A stretch of 64,000 nt of DNA from JADJPF01 sp964492845 (GTDB taxonomy: Bacteria; Acidobacteriota; Blastocatellia; Chloracidobacteriales; JADJPF01): positions 248,001-312,000 of the forward strand of contig CAZBMZ010000001.1 of assembly GCA_964492845.1 (NCBI GenBank), written 5' to 3'. Each line of letters starts with the position of its first letter. Positions within the stretch are counted from its first letter, which is position 1. Positions 36,721 through 45,421 of the stretch are shown piece after piece. The notes beneath the pieces were generated by a model. That model was given only the letters and a program-made list of their open reading frames with translations, did not search any database and was not told where the DNA came from. Position numbers and translations under genes: made by a program.

Positions 36721-36955
36721 CCATGGTAATTGTGAAGTTACTATCAACACCCGCAGGTACGCGGGAGTGTGCGCGTAGAGGGTTGTAAGACCTATAAACT
36801 CAATGAGTTGGAGGCTGCCCGTAATTCTGATAGCCTAACGGCAAAATACTTACTTATCAGAGACAAGCGCGAACCGCTAAGGTGTTTTACAAAACCTGTC
36901 GTGAGACATCGTAACCGACCCGGAAGCTCGGCTGTTTACAGCCGAGAGGTTCACA
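36721..36955 (+). ncRNA. Structured RNA resembling HEARO / IscB-type omega RNA, without a nuclease gene
   Basis: A roughly 235-base block, richer in GC and far more structured than its surroundings. Stems seen: CCCGC (36750-36754)/GCGGG (36761-36765); AACTC/GAGTT (36797-36809); GGCT/AGCC (36813-36816/36832-36835); CTGATA (36827-36832)/TATCAG (36855-36860); AGGT-TTTT/AAAA-CCT (36880-36897); GTC-GTGA-GAC (36898-36907), a GNRA loop; CTCGGCTG (36927-36934)/CAGCCGAG (36939-36946) inside AACC/GGTT. Its overall order resembles what I remember of HEARO RNAs, the omega RNAs of IscB, which insert 5' of ATGA or GTGA; here GTGA follows at 36963. No iscB ORF is present. Alternative: the end of an IS200/IS605-like element. 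The 64-residue ORF inside is probably not translated. Confidence 0.5.
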
Positions 36956-36985
36956 AAGCCTAGTGATTGTAGCTAGGCTTTTTTT
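36955..36985 (+). terminator. Rho-independent terminator after the structured RNA
   Basis: AAAGCCTAG (36955-36963) pairs with CTAGGCTTT (36973-36981), loop of 9, with T residues to 36985. It directly follows the structured RNA, so the RNA may be an independent transcript with a defined 3' end, or this is the terminator of paralogue 2 interrupted by the insertion. Confidence 0.75.
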
Positions 36986-37033
36986 GTTATGTTTTTAAAT
37001 ACTTAAGCTTCTTAAAAAAACAGATTAAAATGA

Positions 37034-37066
37034 AAAAATTCAGCAAAAATTCAGCAAAAATTCAGC
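37034..37066. repeat. Three tandem 11-bp repeats upstream of the kinase fusion
   Basis: AAAAATTCAGC occurs three times without spacing (37034-37044, 37045-37055, 37056-37066). The 11-base period matches about one DNA helical turn, as expected for co-operative protein binding or bent DNA. It ends a few bases before the shared GATAG...TCGC element. Confidence 0.7.
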
Positions 37067-37073
37067 AAAAAAT

Positions 37074-37103
37074 TAGATAGAAAATTCTTTTAATTGTCGC
37101 CAC
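37074..37103 (+). promoter_or_regulatory. Shared upstream element, copy 3 (kinase fusion)
   Basis: AGATAG, A/T-rich spacer of about 15 bases, then TTGTCGCCA. Same core and spacing as the copies before the two paralogues, but without the ATTAGTGAAA tail. It lies 24 bases before the kinase ATG. Confidence 0.4.
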
Positions 37104-37126
37104 TTATTTATGTAAGGAGGCACTCT

Positions 37127-40100
37127 ATGAACACTATTATTTCAACCTACAAAGCAAAACAAGATCTAAATGAAAGTACTATGAATATAAACTCAGCGGA
37201 AAAAGTCAAAGAAATATTTGGACAAGCTTTAGAAATAGCTAAAGAAAATAGAAATGAGTTTTTAGCTACAGCTTGTTACCAAAATCAGGATTTATATAAA
37301 GAAGTTTTTTCTTTGCTTGTTGCACATGAGGAAGCAGAATCATTTTTAGAAAAACCTGCTGCTAACTTTGCTGCTAAATTGGTTAAACATGAAAAAGAGA
37401 ATTTAGCTAGTAACAGTAAAGAAGCTTTTTTAGAACAACTTACAGGACGTGTTATTGATGGAAAGTATTTAATAGAAAAACAACTGGGCCAAGGTGGAAT
37501 GGGAGCAGTTTATCAAGCTATACATCTTGGTACTAAACGACCTGTAGCATTAAAAGTAATTGCCCCTCAATTTATGGCACACACTGAGTTTGTAGAACGC
37601 TTTAAACGAGAAGCTGAAGCTGCTGGACGGCTTTCTCATCCTAATGTTGTTAATGTTACTGATTTTGGTATTGCTGCCTTTGGTTCGGCTCAAATTGCTT
37701 ATTTAGTAATGGAATATCTAAAAGGTTTGACTTTAGGAGCTTTACTAAAGAAAAAAGGAAAGCTACCTATTAGTTTTACGATTGATATTTTAGAACAAGT
37801 TTGTTTAGCTATTGAGGAAGCACATAGCCAAGGCATTATCCATCGTGACCTAAAGCCGGACAACATTTGGCTAGAGCCTGATGGTAGAGGTAGTTATCAC
37901 GTCAAAGTGCTAGATTTTGGCCTTGCTAAACTACATTCCACACAACCTACAACAAATCTACCCGCTTCTATAAGTAATCTGCTTCCTACAGTAGACCCAA
38001 ATAAAATTTCTTTATCCTTTGATTATCAAAAGATTAAAACTAACAAACAGCAACCGTCTGATAATGAAAGTGCAACTGTTTTTTATGATGAAAAAGATAC
38101 TAAAATTATGGAGCCATCACAAACAGCAGGTAATTTAGATCCTCAGTCCGTTCCAGAATGGTTAACTCGTGTTGGGATGGTTTTAGGAACGCCTCTTTAT
38201 ATGTCTCCAGAACAATGTAGCGGTCAACCATTGGAAAAAAGTTCAGATATTTATAGTTTGGGTGTAATTGCCTATGAAATGCTAACAGGGGAAGCACCTT
38301 TTACAGGTAGTATGCAAGAATTAATTCAAAAACATATAGAAATAGCTCCAATACCTTTACAAAAGAAAAGAAAAAATATTCCTTCTGCAATAGCTGATTT
38401 AATAATGACAGCTTTAGCTAAAAAGCCACAAGAGCGCGTTATTAGTGCTAAAGCTTTTGCTACAGCACTTCGCGCTAACTCTGAAGGGGAAATCCCTTTA
38501 ATACACCAAGCTTTTGGTATTTACTGGAAAGAATTTTTTCCAATAGCAAGAATTTCTATTGTAATAAACTTTATTTTTATCTTGTTTAGTAGTCTACTTA
38601 CAGCAAGTTTAATTCAACTAAATTTTACTTTTCCACTTGAGGGTGTTTTTCAATTAATTTGGTGGGTTTTTCCTTTACTTGGTATTTTGTTAACAGGCGA
38701 AGTAAGCAAAGGAGCATTTACTTTAGCTGTTAAACAATTTCAAGAAACAGGTGCTATTTCTTCAACTAAAGTAATTTCAGGTTTAAATAAACCTCTAAGC
38801 CAAATACTTATTACTGCACTACAAAATTACTTACTAGCAATTTCGCAAATTTGGAAATTCGTTTTTCCAGCTTATCGCTCTTTAGTTTATTCTTCATTTT
38901 CTAGCCCAAGTTTAGTATTGGAAAATAAACCGCCTTATCAAGTCAGACAATCTTCTAAAGAATTAGTAACGAAATTCTATTCTCTAGCTTCTAGCTTAAA
39001 ATTAAGATTTTTAATTACTAAGGTTATTAGTTTTTTACTTTTCTTAGTTAGTTTTATGGTTTGTTATGTTAGTTTGGGACAATCAGAACAGTATTCTGTA
39101 ACTATTTCTTTGATAGCAACAATATTATTGCCAGGGCTATTTATGATTATAGTTAACCCATTAGTTGATATGGCAACAGCATTGCTTTATTTCAAAGCTA
39201 GGGAAGCTAATGGAGAAATTGTCTATCAACAAAAAGGTTTAGAAGAAATAGAAGTTTCTGAGAAATTAAAATTTTCCCGCCGTCGCAAAGTTTTAATTGC
39301 AACATCTTTAGTTTTCTCAATTGTGTTTTCTAGCTTTTCTTATGTTCTGATTATTCCTCCATTTGGCAAACCTTTGGCTGCTGAACGTCCAGTTATTGAA
39401 AAACTATCAAATGAAGAAAATGCTTGGTTTGAATATGATTTAGCTCTACAAGATATGTTAGAGTTTCCTATAGGCTTTAATTACAGCAATAACAAACCTT
39501 CGCAAGAATTTGTTAGAGAAATGATAAGTCAACAAATAAAAAACCCTGGTTTTTCTAATTTAGAAAAAGTGGCTTTGAGAGAAGAAGATTTTAATGAGCA
39601 ACAACTGTCTTACTTGGATAGCCATAAGGAGGCTATAAAGCATTTACTTAAAGGTGCAAAACGTCCTAAAGCTCAGTTTTATAATGAATTACCGGCTACA
39701 GCAACATCTTTAACCCCTAGCTTACTACAAATACGTGCTTTAACTATTTTAGCTGCTGCAGAAGTTCGCCGTTTACTAGATCAAGGAAAAACACAAGAAG
39801 CTGTAGAACTAGCTCTAGCCAATTATAAAATGGTTACAGATATTGGAGCCGAAGCTAACACAACTTTAATTTCTAGCTTGATTTCTATTGTATGTCGTGC
39901 AATTGCAGCAAAATCATTACTTGCAGTAATTTATTTAGGCACTACAACAGCAGAAATGGACAAGGAAATTGCTAGACGTGTAGATGAGCAAGATCGTCGT
40001 ATGCCTAATGCTTATCAAACTCTTGTTTGGGAAACTCAAGCTATGGATATTTCTATGGAAGAGGTCTTAATAAAACGTAAGTATTCTTCCCTTAATCAAG

Positions 40101-40693
40101 AGTTCTTCATTTATACTTCTTCTAGCAAAGTTCCATGGGCAAGAGCTTTTCCAGGCTTATGTATTAGAACTTATAATAGTTTGCGTACAATTAACCAACA
40201 GTATTTGCAAAAAGTTAGCAGTGGTTTAGAAAATTGGGATTTTGCTTCTACACAAGAAGTTTATCAGGAGTTGCTTAATAGAGAGTTAAAGGATATCTTA
40301 GGTTTATCTCCTAGCGATACTATTGCTCGTAGTATGTTTTATATTTCTGTACCAAACATGTTATCTACAATGAAAAGTTTATATGTAGGTAATTCATTTG
40401 GTAAAGGAGTTACAATTTTTGCTGCTGCTTCAGCTTATAAAAAAGAACATGGAAAATTTCCTGATACTTTGGATTTAGCCATTAATGGTTTAGGTCTTAA
40501 TCCTCAAATTGATGTAGCCACTGACAAAAAAGTAGGTTATCGCTTAGAAGATGATAAGCCTGTTATTTGGTTTGCTGGTGTTGATGGTCAAGATAATAAT
40601 GGAAAAATAGCTTATCCAGCAAATGAACGAGATAAGCCTACTTTTGGTAAAGACTTAGTTTATAGATATGGAAAATATCCTCTTATAGATTAA
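37127..40693 (+). CDS. Giant Ser/Thr kinase fused to the tandem-family membrane module
   Basis: A 1188-residue membrane kinase. The ATG at 37127 is chosen because a perfect AAGGAGG lies at 37114-37120. Residues about 20-80 match the acidobacterial pre-kinase region ('VKEIFGQALEIAKENRNEFL', 'VFSLLVAHEEAESFLEKPA'). The kinase covers about 114-450 with GQGGMGAVY, VALK, HRDLKPDN (239-246), DFG (263-265) and 'GTPLYMSPEQ' (354-363); an insert of about 85 polar residues separates DFG from the P+1 loop. Hydrophobic segments near 475-525 follow. From about residue 605 to the end it is a full paralogue of the genes at 32860 and 34796 ('NEENAWFEYDLALQDML', 'SAYKKEHGKFPDTLDLAI'). Confidence 0.9.
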   Translation: MNTIISTYKAKQDLNESTMNINSAEKVKEIFGQALEIAKENRNEFLATACYQNQDLYKEVFSLLVAHEEAESFLEKPAANFAAKLVKHEKENLASNSKEAFLEQLTGRVIDGKYLIEKQLGQGGMGAVYQAIHLGTKRPVALKVIAPQFMAHTEFVERFKREAEAAGRLSHPNVVNVTDFGIAAFGSAQIAYLVMEYLKGLTLGALLKKKGKLPISFTIDILEQVCLAIEEAHSQGIIHRDLKPDNIWLEPDGRGSYHVKVLDFGLAKLHSTQPTTNLPASISNLLPTVDPNKISLSFDYQKIKTNKQQPSDNESATVFYDEKDTKIMEPSQTAGNLDPQSVPEWLTRVGMVLGTPLYMSPEQCSGQPLEKSSDIYSLGVIAYEMLTGEAPFTGSMQELIQKHIEIAPIPLQKKRKNIPSAIADLIMTALAKKPQERVISAKAFATALRANSEGEIPLIHQAFGIYWKEFFPIARISIVINFIFILFSSLLTASLIQLNFTFPLEGVFQLIWWVFPLLGILLTGEVSKGAFTLAVKQFQETGAISSTKVISGLNKPLSQILITALQNYLLAISQIWKFVFPAYRSLVYSSFSSPSLVLENKPPYQVRQSSKELVTKFYSLASSLKLRFLITKVISFLLFLVSFMVCYVSLGQSEQYSVTISLIATILLPGLFMIIVNPLVDMATALLYFKAREANGEIVYQQKGLEEIEVSEKLKFSRRRKVLIATSLVFSIVFSSFSYVLIIPPFGKPLAAERPVIEKLSNEENAWFEYDLALQDMLEFPIGFNYSNNKPSQEFVREMISQQIKNPGFSNLEKVALREEDFNEQQLSYLDSHKEAIKHLLKGAKRPKAQFYNELPATATSLTPSLLQIRALTILAAAEVRRLLDQGKTQEAVELALANYKMVTDIGAEANTTLISSLISIVCRAIAAKSLLAVIYLGTTTAEMDKEIARRVDEQDRRMPNAYQTLVWETQAMDISMEEVLIKRKYSSLNQEFFIYTSSSKVPWARAFPGLCIRTYNSLRTINQQYLQKVSSGLENWDFASTQEVYQELLNRELKDILGLSPSDTIARSMFYISVPNMLSTMKSLYVGNSFGKGVTIFAAASAYKKEHGKFPDTLDLAINGLGLNPQIDVATDKKVGYRLEDDKPVIWFAGVDGQDNNGKIAYPANERDKPTFGKDLVYRYGKYPLID

Positions 40694-40723
40694 TCATTCT
40701 CTCATTCCTAATCCTACTTGTAT

Positions 40724-40752
40724 TAGCCTAGTTAGAAATTTTAACTAGGCTA
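40724..40752. terminator. Bidirectional terminator between kinase fusion and ECF sigma gene
   Basis: TAGCCTAGTTA (40724-40734) pairs perfectly with TAACTAGGCTA (40742-40752), loop of 7, followed by TTTTATA on the plus strand. Its last three bases are the complement of the stop codon of the convergent sigma gene. Confidence 0.8.
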
Positions 40753-41319
40753 TTTTATACTTTTTAACTCTCTATAAAGCCTAGCCTTAGCCATACTCCA
40801 TTCCCGATTAGCGGTTGCAGGAGAAATTTCTAACACTTCAGCAGTTTCTTCAATAGAAAGCCCTCCAAAAAAACGTAGCTCTACTATTTGGCTTTGTATT
40901 GGATCTACCACAGCAAGTTTAGTTAATGCGTCATCTAAAGCAATTAAATCTATATCAGGTGGAGCTTCTGATAAACCTATAACAGTTTCTAAAGGAACTT
41001 TTTGGTCACTGCCACCACGTTTAAGACGGGTGCGTCCCCTAGCATGATCAATTAAAATACGCCGCATTATTTGTGCCGCAGCACCAAAAAAGTGAGAACG
41101 ATTTTTCCAGTCTACTTGAGATTGATCTATAAGCCTAATATAAACCTCATGCACAAGTGCTGTAGCCTGTAATGTATGGTTAAGTCGTTCCATTCTCATA
41201 TAGTAATTAGCCAATTGATGTAATTCGTCATAAACAATAGCCATTAATTGTGCTAAGGCTTCTTTGTCTCCACCACTACAATTTAATAACAATTGAGTTA
41301 CATTACTTGATGAATGCAT
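40750..41319 (-). CDS. ECF-type RNA polymerase sigma factor (Sigma70_ECF, PF07638 type)
   Basis: A 189-residue sigma factor. Region 2 covers about 15-95 ('LMAIVYDELHQLANYYMRME', 'LQATALVHEVYIRLID', 'NRSHFFGAAAQIMRRILIDHAR'), and region 4 about 125-185 ('LRFFGGLSIEETAEVLEISPATANREW'). These sequences are typical of the TIGR02999/PF07638 ECF group common in Acidobacteriota and Planctomycetota, which often sits next to a Ser/Thr kinase and has no anti-sigma factor beside it. Here it is convergent with the kinase at 37127 and divergent from the kinase at 41435. Control by phosphorylation is a known proposal for related pairs and an inference here. Confidence 0.93.
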   Translation of the reverse strand: MHSSSNVTQLLLNCSGGDKEALAQLMAIVYDELHQLANYYMRMERLNHTLQATALVHEVYIRLIDQSQVDWKNRSHFFGAAAQIMRRILIDHARGRTRLKRGGSDQKVPLETVIGLSEAPPDIDLIALDDALTKLAVVDPIQSQIVELRFFGGLSIEETAEVLEISPATANREWSMAKARLYRELKSIK

Positions 41320-41434
41320 GGTTTAATCCTTTCCTAATTGGCTAATTTTATATTATTTGCTAATTTTATAGTCACTGCTTTAATCTACCTAAATATTTTT
41401 ATGATTATTTGTTAGCTGGGAACTAATATAGTTT

Positions 41435-42283
41435 ATGAATTTTGATGCTTTACTACCAACAGGAACTATTTTGGCTAATCGTTATGAAATTTGCAATCCT
41501 TTAGGTGAAGGGGGAATGGGCATAGTCTATTTAGCAAAAGATACAAGGCTTAATGACTTTAGAGCTATTAAACAAATGGCTGCTGAATATTTAAGCATTG
41601 AAGAATATACAAAAGCTGTTAGCGATTTTCGTCGAGAAGCAGAACTACTTTCTAAAATAAAACATCCTTCTATTCCAAGGTTTTATGATTATTTTGTTGC
41701 TGATGGTTATTATTATTTAGTAATGGAATATATTACGGGTATAACCTTACTGGATTTACTAGAGCAAATTCAAAAACCTATTTCTGAAAAACGTGCTACT
41801 AAATGGGGAATCAAACTTTGTGAAGTATTAAGCTATATTCATAATTATGAACCACCGATAATTTACCGAGATATGAAACCAGCTAACGTAATGTATAATA
41901 AAGAGTTAAACCAACTATACATTATTGATTTTGGTACAGCTAGATTTGTAGCCGCGCTACAAATGGTAGATGTTACTGCGGTTGGGACGTTGGGTTATGC
42001 TCCACCAGAACTTTTTCACGGTATTGTAAGACCTGAAACAGATATTTATTCCCTAGGTGCTACACTAATTCATTTATTAGTAGGTAGATGTCCAAACTTT
42101 AGCCTTAATTATGGGTTTAACTTTGCTCAAAACCCAAGCCCCAACCAACTTAACCCAAGTATTTCTCCACAAATGGATGAAATTCTAGTAAAAGCAGTTT
42201 CTATGCGTCCTAGCGATCGCTATTCTTCAGCAGAAGAGCTAAAACAAGCTTTAATTAATCATTTAGCTACTATTTTAAGCTAA
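41435..42283 (+). CDS. Minimal Ser/Thr protein kinase
   Basis: A 282-residue protein that is little more than a kinase domain: GEGGMGIVY (24-32), Lys46, YRDMKPAN (144-151, Tyr in place of the usual His of HRD), DFG (165-167) and 'GTLGYAPPEL'. No membrane segment or extra domain. The variant YRD motif also occurs in several bacterial kinases of the PknB-like type and is compatible with activity. It is divergent from the ECF sigma gene, 115 bases apart, and its stop is almost adjacent to that of the convergent deacetylase gene. Confidence 0.9.
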   Translation: MNFDALLPTGTILANRYEICNPLGEGGMGIVYLAKDTRLNDFRAIKQMAAEYLSIEEYTKAVSDFRREAELLSKIKHPSIPRFYDYFVADGYYYLVMEYITGITLLDLLEQIQKPISEKRATKWGIKLCEVLSYIHNYEPPIIYRDMKPANVMYNKELNQLYIIDFGTARFVAALQMVDVTAVGTLGYAPPELFHGIVRPETDIYSLGATLIHLLVGRCPNFSLNYGFNFAQNPSPNQLNPSISPQMDEILVKAVSMRPSDRYSSAEELKQALINHLATILS

Positions 42284-42284
42284 A

Positions 42285-43277
42285 TTAATTATTTGCTTTT
42301 TGAGCAGACTTAAAACTTGAACCACTGACCCCAGGTTGATCAAACTGCTCCATAAATTCTGGTAATGTAGGTTCTTTCTGCATCTCTATTCCTTTAGTAA
42401 TTGCCCAACGATGCAACCAAGAAACCCCAACTTTACCAGTATATTTATCAGGTAAATTGTAAGCTTTATCTTTTAATGCTTCTTCTAAGGAAATAAATTG
42501 ATAATTTCTACCCTTTAACATTTCTATTAATTTATCTAAATGCTCAGCATTTAATGAATTAGCATGTAAAAGTAGAATTTGAGGCACTTCATACCCAACT
42601 ACATCTAAGGAAAGTTTCTCATAAAATGCAAACATTTTTTCCATATAAGGAATATATTCTGCTACTACACGATCAGCAGTTTTTTGATCATTTTGTGCTT
42701 TGGCTTTGCGATAAACACTAGCAAACAACCATTCAGAATTATCAATTGTTACAGGAGCAACAACATAGTTTTGATTTAAGAGAAATTTTTCAAAAGCTGT
42801 TTTAGTTTCTAAATCTGGGCCAGTATTTAGAAAAGGATGACGAAAATATTTTACTTTTCTATTTTTAGCCAAAGTATTAGTAATTTTTTCACCTTGTAAA
42901 ACATTTTCTTGAAAATCTGTTAACGAAGTACGGTAAAAATAGGGATGTGAATAGGTATGATTACCAAGTTCAAGACCAGCATCTATCCATAACTGCAAAA
43001 TAGCAGTACGTTCTTTTAATTCATCATTTTGATAAAGCTTACTTTCATTAACAAATCCAATAATAGGAATTTTATTTTCACTAATTTGATTTATCAATTT
43101 GCGAGTCATTTCTTTTAGTGGTTTAATAGCTTCCTGTTGGCCTTGTTGAGGTAAATCATCAAAAGTAATAGACACCTGTCTTTTGATAGGTTTTGTTGAT
43201 GGGACTAAATTTGCTGTAGTAGAATTGACAAAAGTTATTGATAGTAAAAACAGAAAAACGATTAATAATCTAAACAT
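42285..43277 (-). CDS. Exported polysaccharide deacetylase family protein
   Basis: A 330-residue NodB-homology protein with a signal peptide (about 1-20). Motif 1 is 'VSITFDDLPQ' (Asp-Asp), motif 2 is 'LGNHTYSHPYF' with the two metal-binding histidines, and motif 3 is 'KYFRHPFLNTG'. A late 'ILLLHANSL' provides the usual C-terminal His. Such enzymes remove N- or O-acetyl groups from cell-wall or capsule sugars. It is divergent from a glycosyltransferase gene, which may point to a shared role in envelope polysaccharide (inference). Confidence 0.9.
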   Translation of the reverse strand: MFRLLIVFLFLLSITFVNSTTANLVPSTKPIKRQVSITFDDLPQQGQQEAIKPLKEMTRKLINQISENKIPIIGFVNESKLYQNDELKERTAILQLWIDAGLELGNHTYSHPYFYRTSLTDFQENVLQGEKITNTLAKNRKVKYFRHPFLNTGPDLETKTAFEKFLLNQNYVVAPVTIDNSEWLFASVYRKAKAQNDQKTADRVVAEYIPYMEKMFAFYEKLSLDVVGYEVPQILLLHANSLNAEHLDKLIEMLKGRNYQFISLEEALKDKAYNLPDKYTGKVGVSWLHRWAITKGIEMQKEPTLPEFMEQFDQPGVSGSSFKSAQKANN

Positions 43278-43397
43278 CTAACACAACTTCCTTTTTGTTT
43301 ATTTTTTAGGAGTGATGCGAACTTAGACTTTTAATCTAATTGGCTAGTTTAGATATAGGTGGGAAACCACAACTAGACCTGTTGGTAAGTACAAATT

Positions 43398-44693
43398 ATG
43401 AAATCTGTATTGGTAATTGCACATGACTTTCCCCCTTTTGGAGGCGGTGGAGTGCTTAGAGTTCTTAAATTTGCTAAATATTTACCAGAATTTGGTTGGA
43501 AACCAATAGTTTTATCTGTTGATCCTACGTATTATCCAGTAGGATTATTAGATTATTCCTTAATGCCAGAAATACCTGAGCAAGTAAAAATCTACCGTAC
43601 TAAAACAGCTATCAGCGCGTATAAAGTTAAAGAAACCAATAAGAAAGAAAATGAAAAATTTAGCTGGCGAAATATTTTAGAAAACCTTATTCCAGAAGAG
43701 TTTAGAGTTATTCAAGATCATGGTTTTTTTTGGCTTCCATATGCTTTAGCTAAAGCACAATCAATTATTCAAAAAGAAAATATCCAGCTAATTTTTACTA
43801 CATCGCCTCCTCATAATGTCCATATTTTAGGTAGCATACTAAAAAAAAGATATGGTTTACCCTGGGTAGCTGATTTTCGAGATGGTTGGACAAGAAATGA
43901 AATGTATACAGCAAAATCCCAGTTAAGACAGCAAATTGATAAAGTATTTGAACGTTTTATTGTAAATATTGCAGATCAAATAATATGTGTTACTCCAGAA
44001 CTAGCAGAAGATTTTTATCGAGATTATCCTAAGCTTAAGAAAAAGACTTCTATTATTTATAATGGCTTTGATCCAGCAGATTTTGAAAAATTAAATAAAA
44101 TAGAAAAAGATAAAAATGTTTTTACACTATCTCATATTGGTTCTTTAGCTGCTAAACCTAATAGAAGCCCAGAAATAATCTTGCAAGCTGTAAGCTCAAT
44201 AGCTAGTAACAATAATGAATTTAAGCAAAGACTTAGGCTTGAATTTGTTGGGCCTATACTTAATCTACCTTTAGAAGAAATGATTAGAAAATATAACTTA
44301 GAATCTATTTGCTCAATTGTTGGGCTAGTGCCACATCTCAAAGCTTTAGAATATATGCAAAAGGCAGATGCTCTTTTGTTGTTAACCAACCACAAACAAA
44401 AATTTGGGGATAATGCGATTTTGGCAGGCAAATTTGGAGAATATTTATTTACAGGTAACGCAATTTTAGCAGTTGTTTCAGAGGGAATAGCTAAAGATAT
44501 TATTGAGAAACACGAGTTAGGTCACGTAGTTTCACCAGATGATTTAGAGAAGACAAAAGAAGTTTTATATAAACTTTTTTGCCAGTGGCAAAATAATTCT
44601 TTGCCAAATAATAAAGACAAAAATCTAACAACATTATTTGACCGTAAATGCTCAACAGAAAAACTAGCAAGTATTTTTAATAGCTTATTTTAA
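43398..44693 (+). CDS. Glycosyltransferase, GT4-like
   Basis: A 431-residue GT-B fold glycosyltransferase. The N-terminal Rossmann half begins 'MKSVLVIAHDFPPFGGGGVLRV', with a Gly-rich loop typical of GT4 enzymes; 'LPWVADFRDGWTRNE' and 'IICVTPELAEDF' follow. The C-terminal half has 'TLSHIGSLAAKPNRSPE', 'VPHLKALEYMQKADALLLL' and 'FGEYLFTGNAILAV', the sugar-nucleotide site being around residues 320-365. No signal peptide or membrane helix. Donor and acceptor cannot be assigned. Confidence 0.88.
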   Translation: MKSVLVIAHDFPPFGGGGVLRVLKFAKYLPEFGWKPIVLSVDPTYYPVGLLDYSLMPEIPEQVKIYRTKTAISAYKVKETNKKENEKFSWRNILENLIPEEFRVIQDHGFFWLPYALAKAQSIIQKENIQLIFTTSPPHNVHILGSILKKRYGLPWVADFRDGWTRNEMYTAKSQLRQQIDKVFERFIVNIADQIICVTPELAEDFYRDYPKLKKKTSIIYNGFDPADFEKLNKIEKDKNVFTLSHIGSLAAKPNRSPEIILQAVSSIASNNNEFKQRLRLEFVGPILNLPLEEMIRKYNLESICSIVGLVPHLKALEYMQKADALLLLTNHKQKFGDNAILAGKFGEYLFTGNAILAVVSEGIAKDIIEKHELGHVVSPDDLEKTKEVLYKLFCQWQNNSLPNNKDKNLTTLFDRKCSTEKLASIFNSLF

Positions 44694-44699
44694 AAACAA

Positions 44700-44726
44700 A
44701 AAGGTACTAGAAGTTTTAGTACCTTT
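44700..44726. terminator. Terminator between glycosyltransferase and cyclophilin genes
   Basis: AAAGGTACTA (44700-44709) pairs with TAGTACCTTT (44717-44726), 10 bp, loop of 7, in the space between two convergent genes. A and T runs on the two arms allow use in both directions. Confidence 0.72.
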
Positions 44727-44749
44727 GCTGAAAACTCTAAGATTGATAT

Positions 44750-45421
44750 TTAGTTGTAATTAGGTGTAGGGCCAAAATTTGAACGCTTATCAAAAGTAAC
44801 TTTTTTAATTGTAATTTTTTCTGCTGGGCGTTCTGTTCCTGATTGAGTTGGAGAATTTGAAATTATCCCTACTACATTCATTCCTTCTATAACTCGACCA
44901 TAAACCGTATATTGTCCATTCCATTCAGGTTTAGCTGATTCACAAATAAAAAATTGACTTGTAGCACTATTAATATCATTTCCTCGACGTGCAGCCGAAA
45001 GAATACCTCGCACATGTGGACGGGCGTTAAATTCTGCTGGCACTGTAGCCTGGCCTGGTTGACCCATTCCCCAACTTTCTGGCGGGCCACTTTTGCTATT
45101 TGGATCTCCACCTTGAATAATTACACCAGGAATAATACGGTGAAATGCTATTCCATCATAAAACCCCTCTTTAGATAATTTCTTAAAATTTTCTACATGT
45201 TTGGGTGCTTCATTAGGAAAAAACTCAAGCACTATTCTGCCTACATCCGTTTCTAAAATTGCTACTTCATCATCAACTTTATCTGAAGGTGTAGCATTAG
45301 GATTAGGTGAAGTGTTGTTAGTGGGGGTAGTTGTTCTAGTGTCATTTTCACAAGCAAGCGCAAAGATTGATAAAAAGAGGAAGAGTAAAAATAATAATGT
45401 TTTCACTTGTACTTTAAGCAT
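44750..45421 (-). CDS. Cyclophilin-type peptidyl-prolyl isomerase, probable lipoprotein
   Basis: A 223-residue protein. The N terminus has a hydrophobic stretch ending 'FALAC' (Cys24), a plausible lipobox, followed by a Thr/Asn/Pro linker to about residue 50. The cyclophilin domain has 'GIAFHRIIPGVIIQGGDP', 'SAARRGNDINSATSQFFIC' and 'YTVYGRVIEGMNVV', so the catalytic Arg and the Gln of the family are present. It would help folding of exported proteins. The ATG overlaps the gatB stop by 8 bases (ATGCTTAA), so the two genes are translationally coupled. Confidence 0.92.
   Translation of the reverse strand: MLKVQVKTLLFLLFLFLSIFALACENDTRTTTPTNNTSPNPNATPSDKVDDEVAILETDVGRIVLEFFPNEAPKHVENFKKLSKEGFYDGIAFHRIIPGVIIQGGDPNSKSGPPESWGMGQPGQATVPAEFNARPHVRGILSAARRGNDINSATSQFFICESAKPEWNGQYTVYGRVIEGMNVVGIISNSPTQSGTERPAEKITIKKVTFDKRSNFGPTPNYN

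Noticed and set aside
36769..36963. 64-aa ORF inside the structured RNA
   Set aside because: No ribosome-binding site, and the stretch is explained by stem-loops; composition reflects RNA structure rather than coding.
37094..37126. Earlier start for the kinase fusion
   Set aside because: A perfect AAGGAGG is positioned for the ATG at 37127, and the earlier codons overlap the shared upstream element.
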